A DNA stretch of 64,000 nt from Melanopsichium pennsylvanicum (Eukaryota; Basidiomycota; Ustilaginomycetes; Ustilaginales). The stretch spans positions 1,653,410 through 1,717,409 of the forward strand of contig OAPG01000003.1 in the NCBI GenBank assembly GCA_900208305.1. The letters run 5' to 3'. The notes below the pieces were generated by a model. The model saw only the letters and a program-made list of their open reading frames with translations. It was not told where the DNA came from and made no database searches. The translations under genes and the position numbers were made by a program. Shown one piece after another: positions 31,541 through 41,581 of the stretch; positions within the stretch are counted from its first letter, which is position 1, and every line of letters begins with the position of its first letter.

Positions 31541-32665
31541 TTACTTGGATCGCCTGTAAACCTTTTCGAGAAAGGAGCGAAAAATTCCACGACGAAGACC
31601 TTGCGACTCGGGAAGGTTGTTGATGAGGTTGTTGATGTGCTCGTACGACTCTGCCTCATACTTTTGGAAGCGGGCAACGAGGTCGATGTTGGATTGGTTG
31701 AAGACGTCCTTGACACGCTTCTCGCACTCGGGATCCTTCTTGCCGTAGTTGTCGTCGAGAAGCTGGCGCTGTTGAGGAGTAGCGTTTTGAAGCGCAACGT
31801 TGATGTTCCAAGAGCACTTGTTGTCAAAGATGTCGGTACCGATCTTGCCAATCTGCTCGGGTGTGCCGTAGCAGTCGAGAAAGTCGTCCTGGACCTGGAA
31901 GTACTCTCCCATGGGAAGGAGGATGTCGAGGGCCTGCTTGTAGAGGGACTCGTCAGTGACACCGGCCATACGCATGGCGAGGGCGACAGGCAGGTAAAAG
32001 GAGTAGAAGGCGGTCTTGTAGACGACGATGAGGTGGTGCTTTTGGAGGGAGAACTTGGAGAGGTCGACCGAGTCTTCGGGTGCGGTGATGAGGTCGATGA
32101 GCTGACCAAGTTCGGTCTGGAAGGTGACATCGTGGAAGAGCTCGAGGAGCATGCCGTAATATGGATCTGATCGGAAGTGTTTCTTGAGCAAAAAGTAGAT
32201 GGCAGCCTCGAGCATGAAGGCGTCGTTGATGGCGATATTGCCGACGCCCTCGACACGGTACCAACAGGGTTGACCTCGGCGGGTTACACTGGCATCCATC
32301 ATGTCATCGGCGACGAGGAAGTAGGCCTGTAGTAGCTCGACGCACCAACCCAGAATGGCAGCCTTAAGGTATTCAGGCTCGGTGAGCTGACGCGAGAGCT
32401 TGCCGGTAGCAGCATCTGTGCATAGGAGGATTTCGGCGGTGTCGACGACGGAAAGACCACGGTTGAGTTTGCCACCGGGGGTGTTGTAGTCAAGATTGCG
32501 GCGGAACCAGTCGGTGGCCTCGGTAGGCATATTTTCGGATGCAAGATAGGTGGTAAGCTCTTCGACGAGGAGGGGAAAGACAGCCTCGAAGCGCTTGCGC
32601 TTCTGAATCTTGAGCTGTGCCTTGTTGGCGAGGGCTTGTGGGTCGAGATTAGTAAAAGCAGACAT
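31541..32665 (-). CDS. ERG20: Farnesyl diphosphate synthase
   Basis: This 374-residue enzyme condenses IPP with DMAPP and then GPP to farnesyl diphosphate, the branch point to sterols, ubiquinone, dolichol and prenylated proteins such as mating pheromones. The first aspartate-rich motif DDMMD is at 120-124, preceded by AYFLVA with the aromatic residues that limit chain length. A second, DDFLD, is at 260-264 and is followed by GTDIFDNKCSW. The C-terminus is basic (RRSK), as usual. Compared with yeast Erg20 (352 residues) the N-terminus is slightly longer. It converges on MCM2 and diverges from the dynactin gene. A GTACAGTAAATTTA motif lies 122 bp upstream of the ATG. Confidence 0.96.
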   Translation of the reverse strand: MSAFTNLDPQALANKAQLKIQKRKRFEAVFPLLVEELTTYLASENMPTEATDWFRRNLDYNTPGGKLNRGLSVVDTAEILLCTDAATGKLSRQLTEPEYLKAAILGWCVELLQAYFLVADDMMDASVTRRGQPCWYRVEGVGNIAINDAFMLEAAIYFLLKKHFRSDPYYGMLLELFHDVTFQTELGQLIDLITAPEDSVDLSKFSLQKHHLIVVYKTAFYSFYLPVALAMRMAGVTDESLYKQALDILLPMGEYFQVQDDFLDCYGTPEQIGKIGTDIFDNKCSWNINVALQNATPQQRQLLDDNYGKKDPECEKRVKDVFNQSNIDLVARFQKYEAESYEHINNLINNLPESQGLRRGIFRSFLEKVYRRSK

Positions 32666-33200
32666 GTTAGGCTTCGATGGTTTGTTGTGCTCCTTGAGGA
32701 AGTAATAGGCTAGCGGGTATAGATGATGAGCGCAAGATGAATAAGAATGTCGACGCGAGGGGATCTCAACTTGCGATGCTCGCAGAGTACAGTAAATTTA
32801 ATTTACACCTGTACACACGCACGTCGGTGTTGGACTTTTTGTTGCTTTGATGGTTGCAAAGTGGTCTGTTGCCATTTGCCTTTCTACCAAACGCTATCGA
32901 ATCGCGTCAAACATGAAAGATTTCTAAAAGTGTTAGAGCTTTGACTTCCGAATTTTTCGCTAGAGAATCAATCTCGAAATTCACAAATCTAACATTGGTG
33001 GTGCATTATTGAGTGTAACAGATTGAGCGAGGCACACATGTAACTGAGCACAAGATCAACACTTTGACACCAACACCTTTCTTCGCTTTGACATCAACGC
33101 TTTTCTTCGCTTTCACACATATCCACGTCTTGGTCTCGACTTTACACCGGCCTCCAATGAGTTGGCCAGATTGCAAACGTAAAGCCATCGAAATCGGGCC
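32666..33200. promoter_or_regulatory. Divergent promoter region ERG20 / dynactin p62, with GTACAGTAAATTTA
   Basis: 535 bp without a gene. The motif GTACAGTAAATTTA is at 32787-32800 and also occurs at 6516 and 7902. Near 33075-33115 an imperfect direct repeat with the core TTCTTCGCTTT occurs twice. Confidence 0.45.
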
Positions 33201-35678
33201 ATGACGTCTCCACACGTCCTCTACTATTGCCCTTGCAATCAGGCGCATTCTAACGCTGCGTCCACCTTGTCCTCTTCCACCTCGCCAAAGAGCAGAACAC
33301 CTTCAATTGTATCTCCACCACCCGGCTTGCCCGCATCTTCTTCCGCCTCTCGATATGCCTTTCAACCTCTAGAGGCACTCTACTTTTGCGATGAATGCGA
33401 CGAGATCAGATGTAATCGCTGCGTTACCGTGGACATTTCGTCGTACTACTGCCCAAATTGCCTCTTCGAGGTTCCTGGTGCTGGCGTCAAGGCCGAAAAG
33501 AACAGATGCGCCAGGAACTGCTTCGAGTGTCCCTGCTGTCAGAATACGCTATCCGTCCTCGCCTCTGATCTCACCTCCAGCCACACACTTAGCCTCGATC
33601 CCACAGATCCAGCGGCAAGTCAGGGTGTGCCTCCCTACTATCTAGGCTGCTCATTCTGTCGATGGGACTCCAAATCGATCGGCCTTGTTTTCGAGAAACC
33701 CACGGGCCTCAGCCTACAACTGCAGCGCAGCGAGGACAGTGCTCCTGACGTCTTGGAATTCGATCGACTTAAGGATCACTTTGATCCCTATGTCAAGGTG
33801 CAAACACAAGCCGCAATCACCTCGGCTGGCATAGGATCCTCCACCTCGTCGCGCTCTCGCTCGGCTACAACCTCATCCGCTTCCGCGCTACCATCTTCAT
33901 CCAGTGCAGCTGCATCCGGCCGCAGTGCTAGAGCAAATGCCGCGCGCAACGCCGCTACAGCTGCTTTGCAATCATCCAAACTTCTCCGTGATCTTTCACA
34001 TCTCGCCCATTCCGAACATCTCTCGGGCGGGTTGGGTCCATCGCACGGTTCGGGTCCAATCGAGCCAGACGAGCTAAAACGGTATCAAGCGCTCAATCCT
34101 TGGCAGCCGCAAACCGATTCTCGCAGCAGCTCAAGCCAGCAAGTATCATCGACCATGGGTGTTGTGGCAAAGCGCGAAAAGCATCGACGAGATTACGTGG
34201 CACGCATACAACCAGTTTCAAATCAGCCTTTCGCATCCCTTGACCACAAACTCTCTTCTCTCCAACAGCGATGGTCTTCAATGTCAATTGCAGATCAACC
34301 GGTCCGTGCGGCCGAGCTGCGACCTACCAGGGTGCCGCTCAAGTCCAAACTCTCAAAGCGATGTGCGGCGTGTCGGCATATTGTCATCAAACCTGACATA
34401 AAGGCTACCTCTCCTCGCTTCAAGATCAAACTTGTCGCGATCGACTTTCTGCCTGAAATTCAGATTTGTCTCGCCGCAGCCCAGCCATATCTTGATCCAT
34501 TGCGTTTTCGCAAAGATGCAAATTCTGGTTCGAGCTCGATGCTTGCAGGCACAGCAGCAGGCCCGCTGAGAAGGAGGCCGCCCTCTGTGCTCGCATCGCA
34601 ATTGAACAGCGGAGGTGCTGATCTCAGTGCCACGGGCTCGTCGCTGTTTGCTGCAGCTCACAACGTGGATGTCGACGCTCTCGAAGCAGGCCAGACGTAC
34701 AGCTTCGAAATCAAGATCACCAATCCTCTGGACGACCCGGTGCAAGTCGATCTAAGCTTTGTTCGCTTCGCCGATCCTACTCAATCCTATCGTTCGGTTC
34801 AGTCGAGCGCCACTGCCCACCGGGGTGATGCGGTTCAAGCTTTCCCAGAGCCAAAATACATCTTCTCATCAAAGGGAAAGGCTTCTTCAAGCATCGCTGC
34901 GAAAGTCAGCGGACCAAAAGCTGACCTTTTGGCCGACGAACCATTACGCTCAAATAGACGGCCGCAATTCGGCTGGCAGGTGTATCCATCTGCATCGAGC
35001 GTCCCATTGGACGCTTTCAACGAGGTATGGGAGCTGGAGGAGTCAGACGAAGTCTATGCGTCCAAGATTGACTCGCATATGGGTCGAGATGTCGATTCTC
35101 GCAGTGAAGCAGATGCCACTTTACGTCGCTATGCCGTCAAGACCGCCTTTGTGCGCAGTACCGTCGGAGCAGGGCCGAAGGATGAGTCTGCATGGGTCAT
35201 CGACGAGTTGGAAGAGGATGATGACGACGACGACCACGACGAGAGCGATGATGCTGATGAACCTAGAGGGCAAGATAAGGAGGAGTCTACTTTCTCAGAC
35301 ATCAACGAGGAGCAAGGAGACGACATTGAACACGGCAGGAAGACGTATCATCGACAGCACAGCGCAATGCAGCGTTCACGTCGTGGCACACTTTCGCAAG
35401 CGCGACTGTCCAATCGTCGTCGACAACAACCGTCTTCCAACCTCGCCTTCCAGCGTAAGCCTTTCGTCGAGAAAGGGCACACTACTTCACTTTATCTTGA
35501 TCTTTCCATCTCGTCCAAAGATCCGCCCAAACCAGGTCCGCTGGAGCTGGCGATGCACGTCACCTATCGCTATACCGCGAACTCGGAAGGGAATGCTGGA
35601 TCAGCCGCAGCTGGTAAAGATTTCTCTTTCTGGACCTCTGTAAGGCTCGGAACTGTTGCCGAGGAGTTGCGATCCTGA
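33201..35678 (+). CDS. DCTN4: Dynactin subunit p62 (DCTN4 family)
   Basis: This 825-residue protein has no intron. The N-terminus carries the cysteine-rich zinc-binding region typical of dynactin p62: YYCPC at the very start, then FCDECDEIRCNRC (~60-75), YYCPNC and ECPCCQNTL, and later a CAACRHIV element around residue 390. p62 sits at the pointed end of the Arp1 filament in the dynactin complex and helps link dynein to cargo or membranes; the Neurospora counterpart is ro-2. The protein is much longer than animal p62 (~460) because of Ser/Ala-rich inserts and an acidic stretch near 670-700. Long-range dynein transport matters for smut hyphae, so a conserved role is expected. Confidence 0.88.
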   Translation: MTSPHVLYYCPCNQAHSNAASTLSSSTSPKSRTPSIVSPPPGLPASSSASRYAFQPLEALYFCDECDEIRCNRCVTVDISSYYCPNCLFEVPGAGVKAEKNRCARNCFECPCCQNTLSVLASDLTSSHTLSLDPTDPAASQGVPPYYLGCSFCRWDSKSIGLVFEKPTGLSLQLQRSEDSAPDVLEFDRLKDHFDPYVKVQTQAAITSAGIGSSTSSRSRSATTSSASALPSSSSAAASGRSARANAARNAATAALQSSKLLRDLSHLAHSEHLSGGLGPSHGSGPIEPDELKRYQALNPWQPQTDSRSSSSQQVSSTMGVVAKREKHRRDYVARIQPVSNQPFASLDHKLSSLQQRWSSMSIADQPVRAAELRPTRVPLKSKLSKRCAACRHIVIKPDIKATSPRFKIKLVAIDFLPEIQICLAAAQPYLDPLRFRKDANSGSSSMLAGTAAGPLRRRPPSVLASQLNSGGADLSATGSSLFAAAHNVDVDALEAGQTYSFEIKITNPLDDPVQVDLSFVRFADPTQSYRSVQSSATAHRGDAVQAFPEPKYIFSSKGKASSSIAAKVSGPKADLLADEPLRSNRRPQFGWQVYPSASSVPLDAFNEVWELEESDEVYASKIDSHMGRDVDSRSEADATLRRYAVKTAFVRSTVGAGPKDESAWVIDELEEDDDDDDHDESDDADEPRGQDKEESTFSDINEEQGDDIEHGRKTYHRQHSAMQRSRRGTLSQARLSNRRRQQPSSNLAFQRKPFVEKGHTTSLYLDLSISSKDPPKPGPLELAMHVTYRYTANSEGNAGSAAAGKDFSFWTSVRLGTVAEELRS

Positions 35679-36850
35679 ATTAGGGGTGTTTCCAAGCTTG
35701 AATTGCCCACGATCGCAATCATGAATTTGGCGTGGCTTATTTTCTCTTCAAAGTGGCGTGCCGCTCGTGCTTGTGTATTGAGACCCGCGATGATGCTGCC
35801 GAGCTATTCCGTTTCCTGAAACGACCAGCTCTATGGGCTGTATTTGGACATTTCGCCTATGATAATGTGTACAGAAGTCACATAACCCTTCCCGTGTGTT
35901 GAACAACTTTTGGAACACAAAGTCTGCTCGCAAATGTTATACTCGTATCTCGCATCATGCACAGTTGATGCCAAAAGCATCGTTCATCGATGCTCTCAAG
36001 AACCTCGTCGACTCTCGCATTCGTCTGAACTGTCTGGAAGCGTACATCTTGACCGTCACATTGTATCGCATGTGATGGGACACCAGCAAATGCTCATTCT
36101 GATCCACATGTCAGGACAGGAAGTCAAAGCATCCGAGTCCGCAGAGATGCCTCAGCAGAGCTGAAAGGCTCAGAAGAGCATCACCGAGGTCAAATGGGAG
36201 CACAAAATCAAGCATGTTGAAAATTGATGGTGAAGGAGATTCAATCTTTGCTGCCTTCTTGTCTTGAAACATATTTGGAGAGCTACTTGAAGACTTGTAA
36301 GAAGATCGGCCCAAGTGGGGGAGCTCAGGTCCTGTATCGGCTCGAAGCTGCAACCTCATATCGGTAACATTACCGATATAGGTGTCGTGGAGACCTATGG
36401 TTCTCGGACAGTGCACGTCCAGTCTAGTTTCACTTCGCCCGTATCTACTTCACATGTTCACTTAGAATTATACACATAATCACAATCTTCACCGTTGTCG
36501 CCTCTAGTATCATTGCTCCTACCGACTGCTACGTTACAGTCCCGATACCAACTTGTCTCAGGACAACTACAACAGTCATTCACAAGCAGCAACCAGAATC
36601 GAGACTTCTTGCGAAGCAGTCCCAATGCAGCTTAGCGCAGTCACCCTTTCAGGATGACCCAACACACGCATCATGCAAAAACTTTTCGAGGATGTTCACA
36701 AGAAGGAATTGCTTGTTACAAGAATAAGTTAAGACGGGGAACAATATGCAAAGAGAGTATAATACAATGGCTGCATGTGCGAACTTGCTTGGATCTTCTA
36801 GATAAGTCGTTGCGACTTTCCATGCTGGTCAATCTTTGGTGAATACAAAA
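35679..36850. other. Intergenic region between convergent dynactin p62 and kinase genes
   Basis: 1.17 kb, unusually long for a convergent pair here. Frames are at most ~100 codons and unrecognised. I see no repeat, tRNA or transposon signature. It may hold long 3' UTRs or an antisense transcript. Confidence 0.4.
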
Positions 36851-39800
36851 TCATACGGCTGAAGCGGGCGATGTGCGGAAACGGCTCGACCTCTTCCGTC
36901 GAGCTTGGAAGCTGACGCACTGTTCGTCGCTATCTTCTTCGTCTTCCTCGAGCAGCGCAGTTGAGACTGGTATCAAACCTGCTGCCGCCGGCTTGTCTTC
37001 ATCGGCGTCTGCAAACTGCAACTCTTCCGCCGTGCTAGGCGGAGTGCTGGTAGCGACGGAGACCTCAGCGATCTCGGACGGCCGCGCAGTTATTTTGCTT
37101 TCAGCTCCTTGCGGTTGTATTCCATTAGTGTCTGAGCTAGTCGCCTGCGTATCGGCTGCAGACGGAGCTTGAGAAGACTCGTTGGAACCATGCTGTCGAT
37201 ACAACGCAGACCTAGACACGTTGTCAGAGCTGATGGGTGACGCCTCGTCGACTGACGCCGTCCCTGCCAAAGATTCAGAGACATGTAGTTGACCAACGTG
37301 GAGCTCAGTGAATTCCGCTTTTCGGAGCGCTGCAGCTTGTGACGAAAGTATGGCGTCCATTGCGAACGTCTGACATTCCGGAGCTGCCATTCCCCAATCA
37401 GTGTGTCCCGCGCTGTCAGACTCGCGATGTTTGTCAGGCACCTCATGCGCCTCGGCAAGACCCGGATCGGTGGCTGCCATTATGTCACTCTCGTTCGGCA
37501 AAGCCGGAGACTCGGACGGCGACAGGATGTGTCGATACGGGGGCTTGAAGACGTTGTAGCCACCTTCGACAGAGGGAGTCAGAATGTCGTTAGAGCTGTT
37601 GCTACCGCTGGAGCCCTTCTGGGTGTAAGCCTCTGGCAGAAAAGCTGCACTGCCACCGTCGAGATGATCGTCGTTCCGCACCGTCCAGCCTCGGCCCGAG
37701 TTGACAAGCATTGGCCCGCCGGCTGCACGACCAGCACCATGGAGATCGTCATCTGAAAGATCGTCGTCCGAGAGCTCAAGCTCGAGATCCACATCGTCAC
37801 GATCAAAGTCGGCGCTATCCGAGGGCTTAGCAATATGACGACGACGGCCGAGTGCGTCAAAAGCGAATGTTTGAGTACCGTCTGAGCCCGAGAGTGGCGA
37901 AGATGGCTGGCTGACTGCACCGAAAGCTTTCCGGGCAATGCTTGCACTTTCGAGTGGCTTGCTCAGCAACTCTGTGGATAGGCTTGGAGCACCGTTCAGG
38001 GCGCTACCACTGTTGCTGCCGAGCACAGGCGCACTGGTGGGCGTACCTGCTTCAGCACGAGCGCCAGTCTGCTGGACGGCGCCCTCAGTATCGACAGAGA
38101 GCGAGTCCAAGGCCAGCCCGGCTTGTCGATGCACCTTGATGCTGCTGGTGGTGCTGCGAATGCTGCTGCTCCGTTTAGTGTGGCCTGTGCTGCCAACACT
38201 GGACGAAAAGGGAGGCGCATCGCGCGACCCTCGCGTGCTCGGGCGGGGAGGGTTTCGCGCGCGCTCCTCACCATTCTTTATGAGCCAGCTGCCACGCAGG
38301 AAGTCGCCAAGGCGATGGCGCCCTGAGACTCGCGAGGTTTGTGAGATGCTCAAGGTCGATGACCTGCCCTCGGAGTCGATGGATCGCCTGGGTGAAGCGG
38401 CGCGCCGAGGGTGCGAATCGTGGCTGCCGGAGTCGGGTCGACTCACCATGCAATGGGTCGCCGGCATGTGTGGAGACGAGGTGTGGACCGAAGGGGACAC
38501 TGAGGTAGCGCTGACGCGACGTGCGTCGGAGGAAGTCCGCTGCGGAATCTCGGGGCCACCATCTGGACGAAGGCCCGCACTGCTAGTAGAATTTGCGGAA
38601 GCTCTTCTGTGTGGAGCCAGGCCGGGCGGCTTCATAAAGTCAGCATCGGTGCTGCCGACAAGTACTGGAGGAGGTAGCATAGGCGAGAGGGTCGAAGCGC
38701 GTGTTTGAGCGTCTGCTGCGCTCTGTTCGAAAGTATGAGGCGATGTCTGTTGCGAAGAGAGGATTTGAGACGCGCCAGATCTGCTTTGGCTTTCGAAACT
38801 TTTCATACCGGGCGAACACGATGCGAAGGAGTCGGTTTCGTCTACACGATGAGCACTGGTGAGTGCACGAAGGGCAGTGGTGCCATCGCGACGACCTACC
38901 GAGCTGGCGCTCTTCTGCCGCGAAAAGAAGGTGTGGCCCTTGAGTGGCGTGCGAGGAGTTCTGACTGAGAGTGAGGAGGGTCCAGATTGGCTTGACGAGT
39001 CAAATGGTGTGACCGGAGTCGAGACGGCATTACCTGCGCCGCCTAAACGGCTATGATGCGGCGAGCTTCCTCCAGAGTCGGTATACGCTTCTGCGTGAAA
39101 TGATGAGGCAGCGGAAGGGTTGCTGACCGACTTGCTGCGTCTTCGGCTGCCCGAAAAGGAATCCAGAAGTTTGGATTGCCATCTCTTGACCCGTTGCTTG
39201 AGCTTGGAAAAGCCGGTCAGGGCATCCTCAACATCGGCGTTTGAGATCTCCACAAAAGGCATGTGATGAGGATCGGTCTTGGAGAGCCAGGCAGGAGCGT
39301 CCTGTAGACCGCGAGTGACCCACGGGTGCTTTTTGACCTCTTCTAGCGTGATGCGCCTTGACGGGTCCTTCTCGAGCAAGCGGTCCAACAGGTCCCGCAA
39401 TTGTCTTGCGTCCTCGCTGAGGCTTTCGGGATTCGCATCAGGGCAGAGTTCGGAAGGGCTTGCTGGCTGCGCATCTGCTTCTTCGTCGGTCCACTGAGAT
39501 TCAGAGTGCCATCGGGTCTTCCTGGGACCCACAAGAACTCGGTCTGCGCCCATAAAGGTGGGGATCGAGTAGTCGGCGTTGGGAATGACCGTGAACAAGA
39601 CATACTCGGACTCGGCCGTGAAGGGTGTGGTGCCAAACAGTAGGCAGTACAGAGTGATGCCCAACGCCCACACGTCGATCGCCTTGGTGATCTTGGGCCG
39701 TGCGGTTGTCGCTGCGGATTTGCCTGGCGCAACGTCCGCCAGAGAGCTTCCGATGGATGTGCTGTTGAGACTCATGGAAGGCGATGGCGAGGAGAAAGAA

Positions 39801-41581
39801 GATATGCACAGCTCTGGCGCGAAGAAAGCTGGACTGCCTGCCGTCTTGGCCAGCTCGCGGTCGTCCATGAGGCTTTCTGATACGGTGCCTGCGTATGTTG
39901 CGGATTTGCTTGAGGTAGAGGATGGTGAAGATACCGCGGTGGCATTGGATGCAGCTACAGCCTGATCGTTGTCGATCATCATGGCATAGCTGAAGTGGGA
40001 AACACCGAAATCAGAGATTTTGACCCTGCGGTTCTTGTCCCAGAGGAGATTGGCGGGCTTGATATCACGATGGATGATACCCTGGTAGTGTAGATACTCG
40101 AGACCACAGACGACATCTCGGAGGATGCTGCGTGCCTCTTCTACAGTCAAAGTGGGCTGCCCTTGTTTGTCTTTCCACGTTACCTCGCCTCCTTCCATGT
40201 ATTCCAGCACCATGAAGATTTTTTTGCTCTGAGGGTCATCAATAACCTCTTTGAGCTGGACGACATTGTCGTGATTGCACTTTTTCATGATAGCGATCTC
40301 GCGTCGTACCTTCTGGTCGGTGGTCCAGAGAAGCGCTTTGCGTGTTTTCTCTCGCTCCTTTTCGCGACGACGCTCCGAATCTTTTCCAGATGGCCCCCAG
40401 CGAGCCTGAAGTCCGAGGGCAGAAGCAGAGGGCGAGCGTGGCACGCTCGGCAAGGAGGCAAATTGCGTGGAAGGCGCGCTAACGACACCTTTGACAGTGG
40501 TGGAAGCGGAGCCGGCATCGTCCTGCGGCGAATCTGTGCTAGCCTGGTGGCGTTGCCCTGTTGATGGGCGACCGGATGCAGAAGAATCCGAAGCTGCGGC
40601 GGGAAGTCGGAGTGGGTCCTTATTACGATTCCGGTTGAGGAGACCGAGGCCGGCACCGAAACGCTTTCGGGCTTCCCTTTCAACGATCTTGACAGCCACA
40701 CGTTCGCCGGTCTCGAGATCGGTCGCTAAGCGCACCTTTCCATGAACGCCTCTTCCAAGCTCATTCTCGATGAGATACTGATTGACCATACGACGGCCGC
40801 TAGGGTGGTCCTGAATGTCGAGGCGATGTGTTTCAAGCACATGGGGAGCGCGATGGGACCGCGTTGAGCCGGCCGGGTTGGGCGAGGATCGGCCAGAGTC
40901 GGGAGGCGAATTGTAAGCGCTTGCGCTGGCAGATGCGACTAGGCTGCGCTGTGATGGATAGAGGGGAGATGCGGTGCACAGCTGGGTTCCTCTTGCACTG
41001 TGAAGCTGGTGTTGAATGTGCTGGTTGAGAAGTTGCTGCTGCAGCTGTTGGGAATAGAGGTGGAGCTCATTGATGGCTGAGCGCGCTGGTGTGGAGGACC
41101 CTGACACGGCAGAGGGCGAAGCGGATGCGGATGCTGAGCGACTCGCAGCATCTTCCACAGCGAGAAGAGTGGGGGATGCGCCACTTTGGCTTGGTGTTTG
41201 GTTGCTGGCATCGTGGCTCGGTGCAATGAGAACTGGATGTGCGAGCTCTCTCGTATCGGCTGGCATGGCAGGAGAACTGTACAACTGCGCTATCGGCAGT
41301 GTAGGCTCCTTCATGGCGGATGCCTCTGTTGAAGGAAGGTCTCCAGCTGCACTGATCATCTGTCCAGCCATGGCCAGACTCAGAGGAACGTAGGCTGGAC
41401 TGGCCGCGGATGCACCACTATCGGTGGAAGTGCTGTCCGAAGCTCGAGCATCTGGTGAAGTTTGAGAAGAAGTACGTTGCTGTACAGTAGCAGGCTGAGC
41501 GCCGATGAGCGAGACAGTAGGTAGTGACGTCGGGACCGGTGCCGATTCGACAGCGATGCTATCTCCGTTCTGCGATGTCAT
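36851..41581 (-). CDS. Large CaMKK-like Ser/Thr kinase (Snf1-activating Sak1/Tos3/Elm1, Ssp1 type)
   Basis: A 1576-residue protein in one exon. The kinase domain starts near 268 with YLIENELGRGVHGKVRLA (glycine loop), has the ATP lysine in VAVKIVE (~296), HRDIKPANLL (~504), ISDFGVSHFS (~525) and the T-loop AKTAGSPAFFAPE (~586), and ends near 780. The glycine loop, DFGVS and AGSPAFFAPE are characteristic of the CaMKK/LKB1-kinase-kinase group, whose fungal members phosphorylate Snf1/AMPK. Two Ser/Ala-rich inserts interrupt the domain: one after the ATP lysine (~310-400) and one between DFG and APE (~535-580). The long N- and C-terminal parts are Ser/Pro-rich and disordered, with acidic patches. 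It diverges from the heme lyase gene across 2.2 kb. Confidence 0.88.
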   Translation of the reverse strand: MTSQNGDSIAVESAPVPTSLPTVSLIGAQPATVQQRTSSQTSPDARASDSTSTDSGASAASPAYVPLSLAMAGQMISAAGDLPSTEASAMKEPTLPIAQLYSSPAMPADTRELAHPVLIAPSHDASNQTPSQSGASPTLLAVEDAASRSASASASPSAVSGSSTPARSAINELHLYSQQLQQQLLNQHIQHQLHSARGTQLCTASPLYPSQRSLVASASASAYNSPPDSGRSSPNPAGSTRSHRAPHVLETHRLDIQDHPSGRRMVNQYLIENELGRGVHGKVRLATDLETGERVAVKIVEREARKRFGAGLGLLNRNRNKDPLRLPAAASDSSASGRPSTGQRHQASTDSPQDDAGSASTTVKGVVSAPSTQFASLPSVPRSPSASALGLQARWGPSGKDSERRREKEREKTRKALLWTTDQKVRREIAIMKKCNHDNVVQLKEVIDDPQSKKIFMVLEYMEGGEVTWKDKQGQPTLTVEEARSILRDVVCGLEYLHYQGIIHRDIKPANLLWDKNRRVKISDFGVSHFSYAMMIDNDQAVAASNATAVSSPSSTSSKSATYAGTVSESLMDDRELAKTAGSPAFFAPELCISSFSSPSPSMSLNSTSIGSSLADVAPGKSAATTARPKITKAIDVWALGITLYCLLFGTTPFTAESEYVLFTVIPNADYSIPTFMGADRVLVGPRKTRWHSESQWTDEEADAQPASPSELCPDANPESLSEDARQLRDLLDRLLEKDPSRRITLEEVKKHPWVTRGLQDAPAWLSKTDPHHMPFVEISNADVEDALTGFSKLKQRVKRWQSKLLDSFSGSRRRSKSVSNPSAASSFHAEAYTDSGGSSPHHSRLGGAGNAVSTPVTPFDSSSQSGPSSLSVRTPRTPLKGHTFFSRQKSASSVGRRDGTTALRALTSAHRVDETDSFASCSPGMKSFESQSRSGASQILSSQQTSPHTFEQSAADAQTRASTLSPMLPPPVLVGSTDADFMKPPGLAPHRRASANSTSSAGLRPDGGPEIPQRTSSDARRVSATSVSPSVHTSSPHMPATHCMVSRPDSGSHDSHPRRAASPRRSIDSEGRSSTLSISQTSRVSGRHRLGDFLRGSWLIKNGEERARNPPRPSTRGSRDAPPFSSSVGSTGHTKRSSSIRSTTSSIKVHRQAGLALDSLSVDTEGAVQQTGARAEAGTPTSAPVLGSNSGSALNGAPSLSTELLSKPLESASIARKAFGAVSQPSSPLSGSDGTQTFAFDALGRRRHIAKPSDSADFDRDDVDLELELSDDDLSDDDLHGAGRAAGGPMLVNSGRGWTVRNDDHLDGGSAAFLPEAYTQKGSSGSNSSNDILTPSVEGGYNVFKPPYRHILSPSESPALPNESDIMAATDPGLAEAHEVPDKHRESDSAGHTDWGMAAPECQTFAMDAILSSQAAALRKAEFTELHVGQLHVSESLAGTASVDEASPISSDNVSRSALYRQHGSNESSQAPSAADTQATSSDTNGIQPQGAESKITARPSEIAEVSVATSTPPSTAEELQFADADEDKPAAAGLIPVSTALLEEDEEDSDEQCVSFQARRKRSSRFRTSPASAV

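Noticed and set aside
31372..32256. 294-codon minus-strand Ser/Thr-rich frame
   Set aside because: It overlaps ERG20 in another frame and has only low-complexity composition from codon bias.
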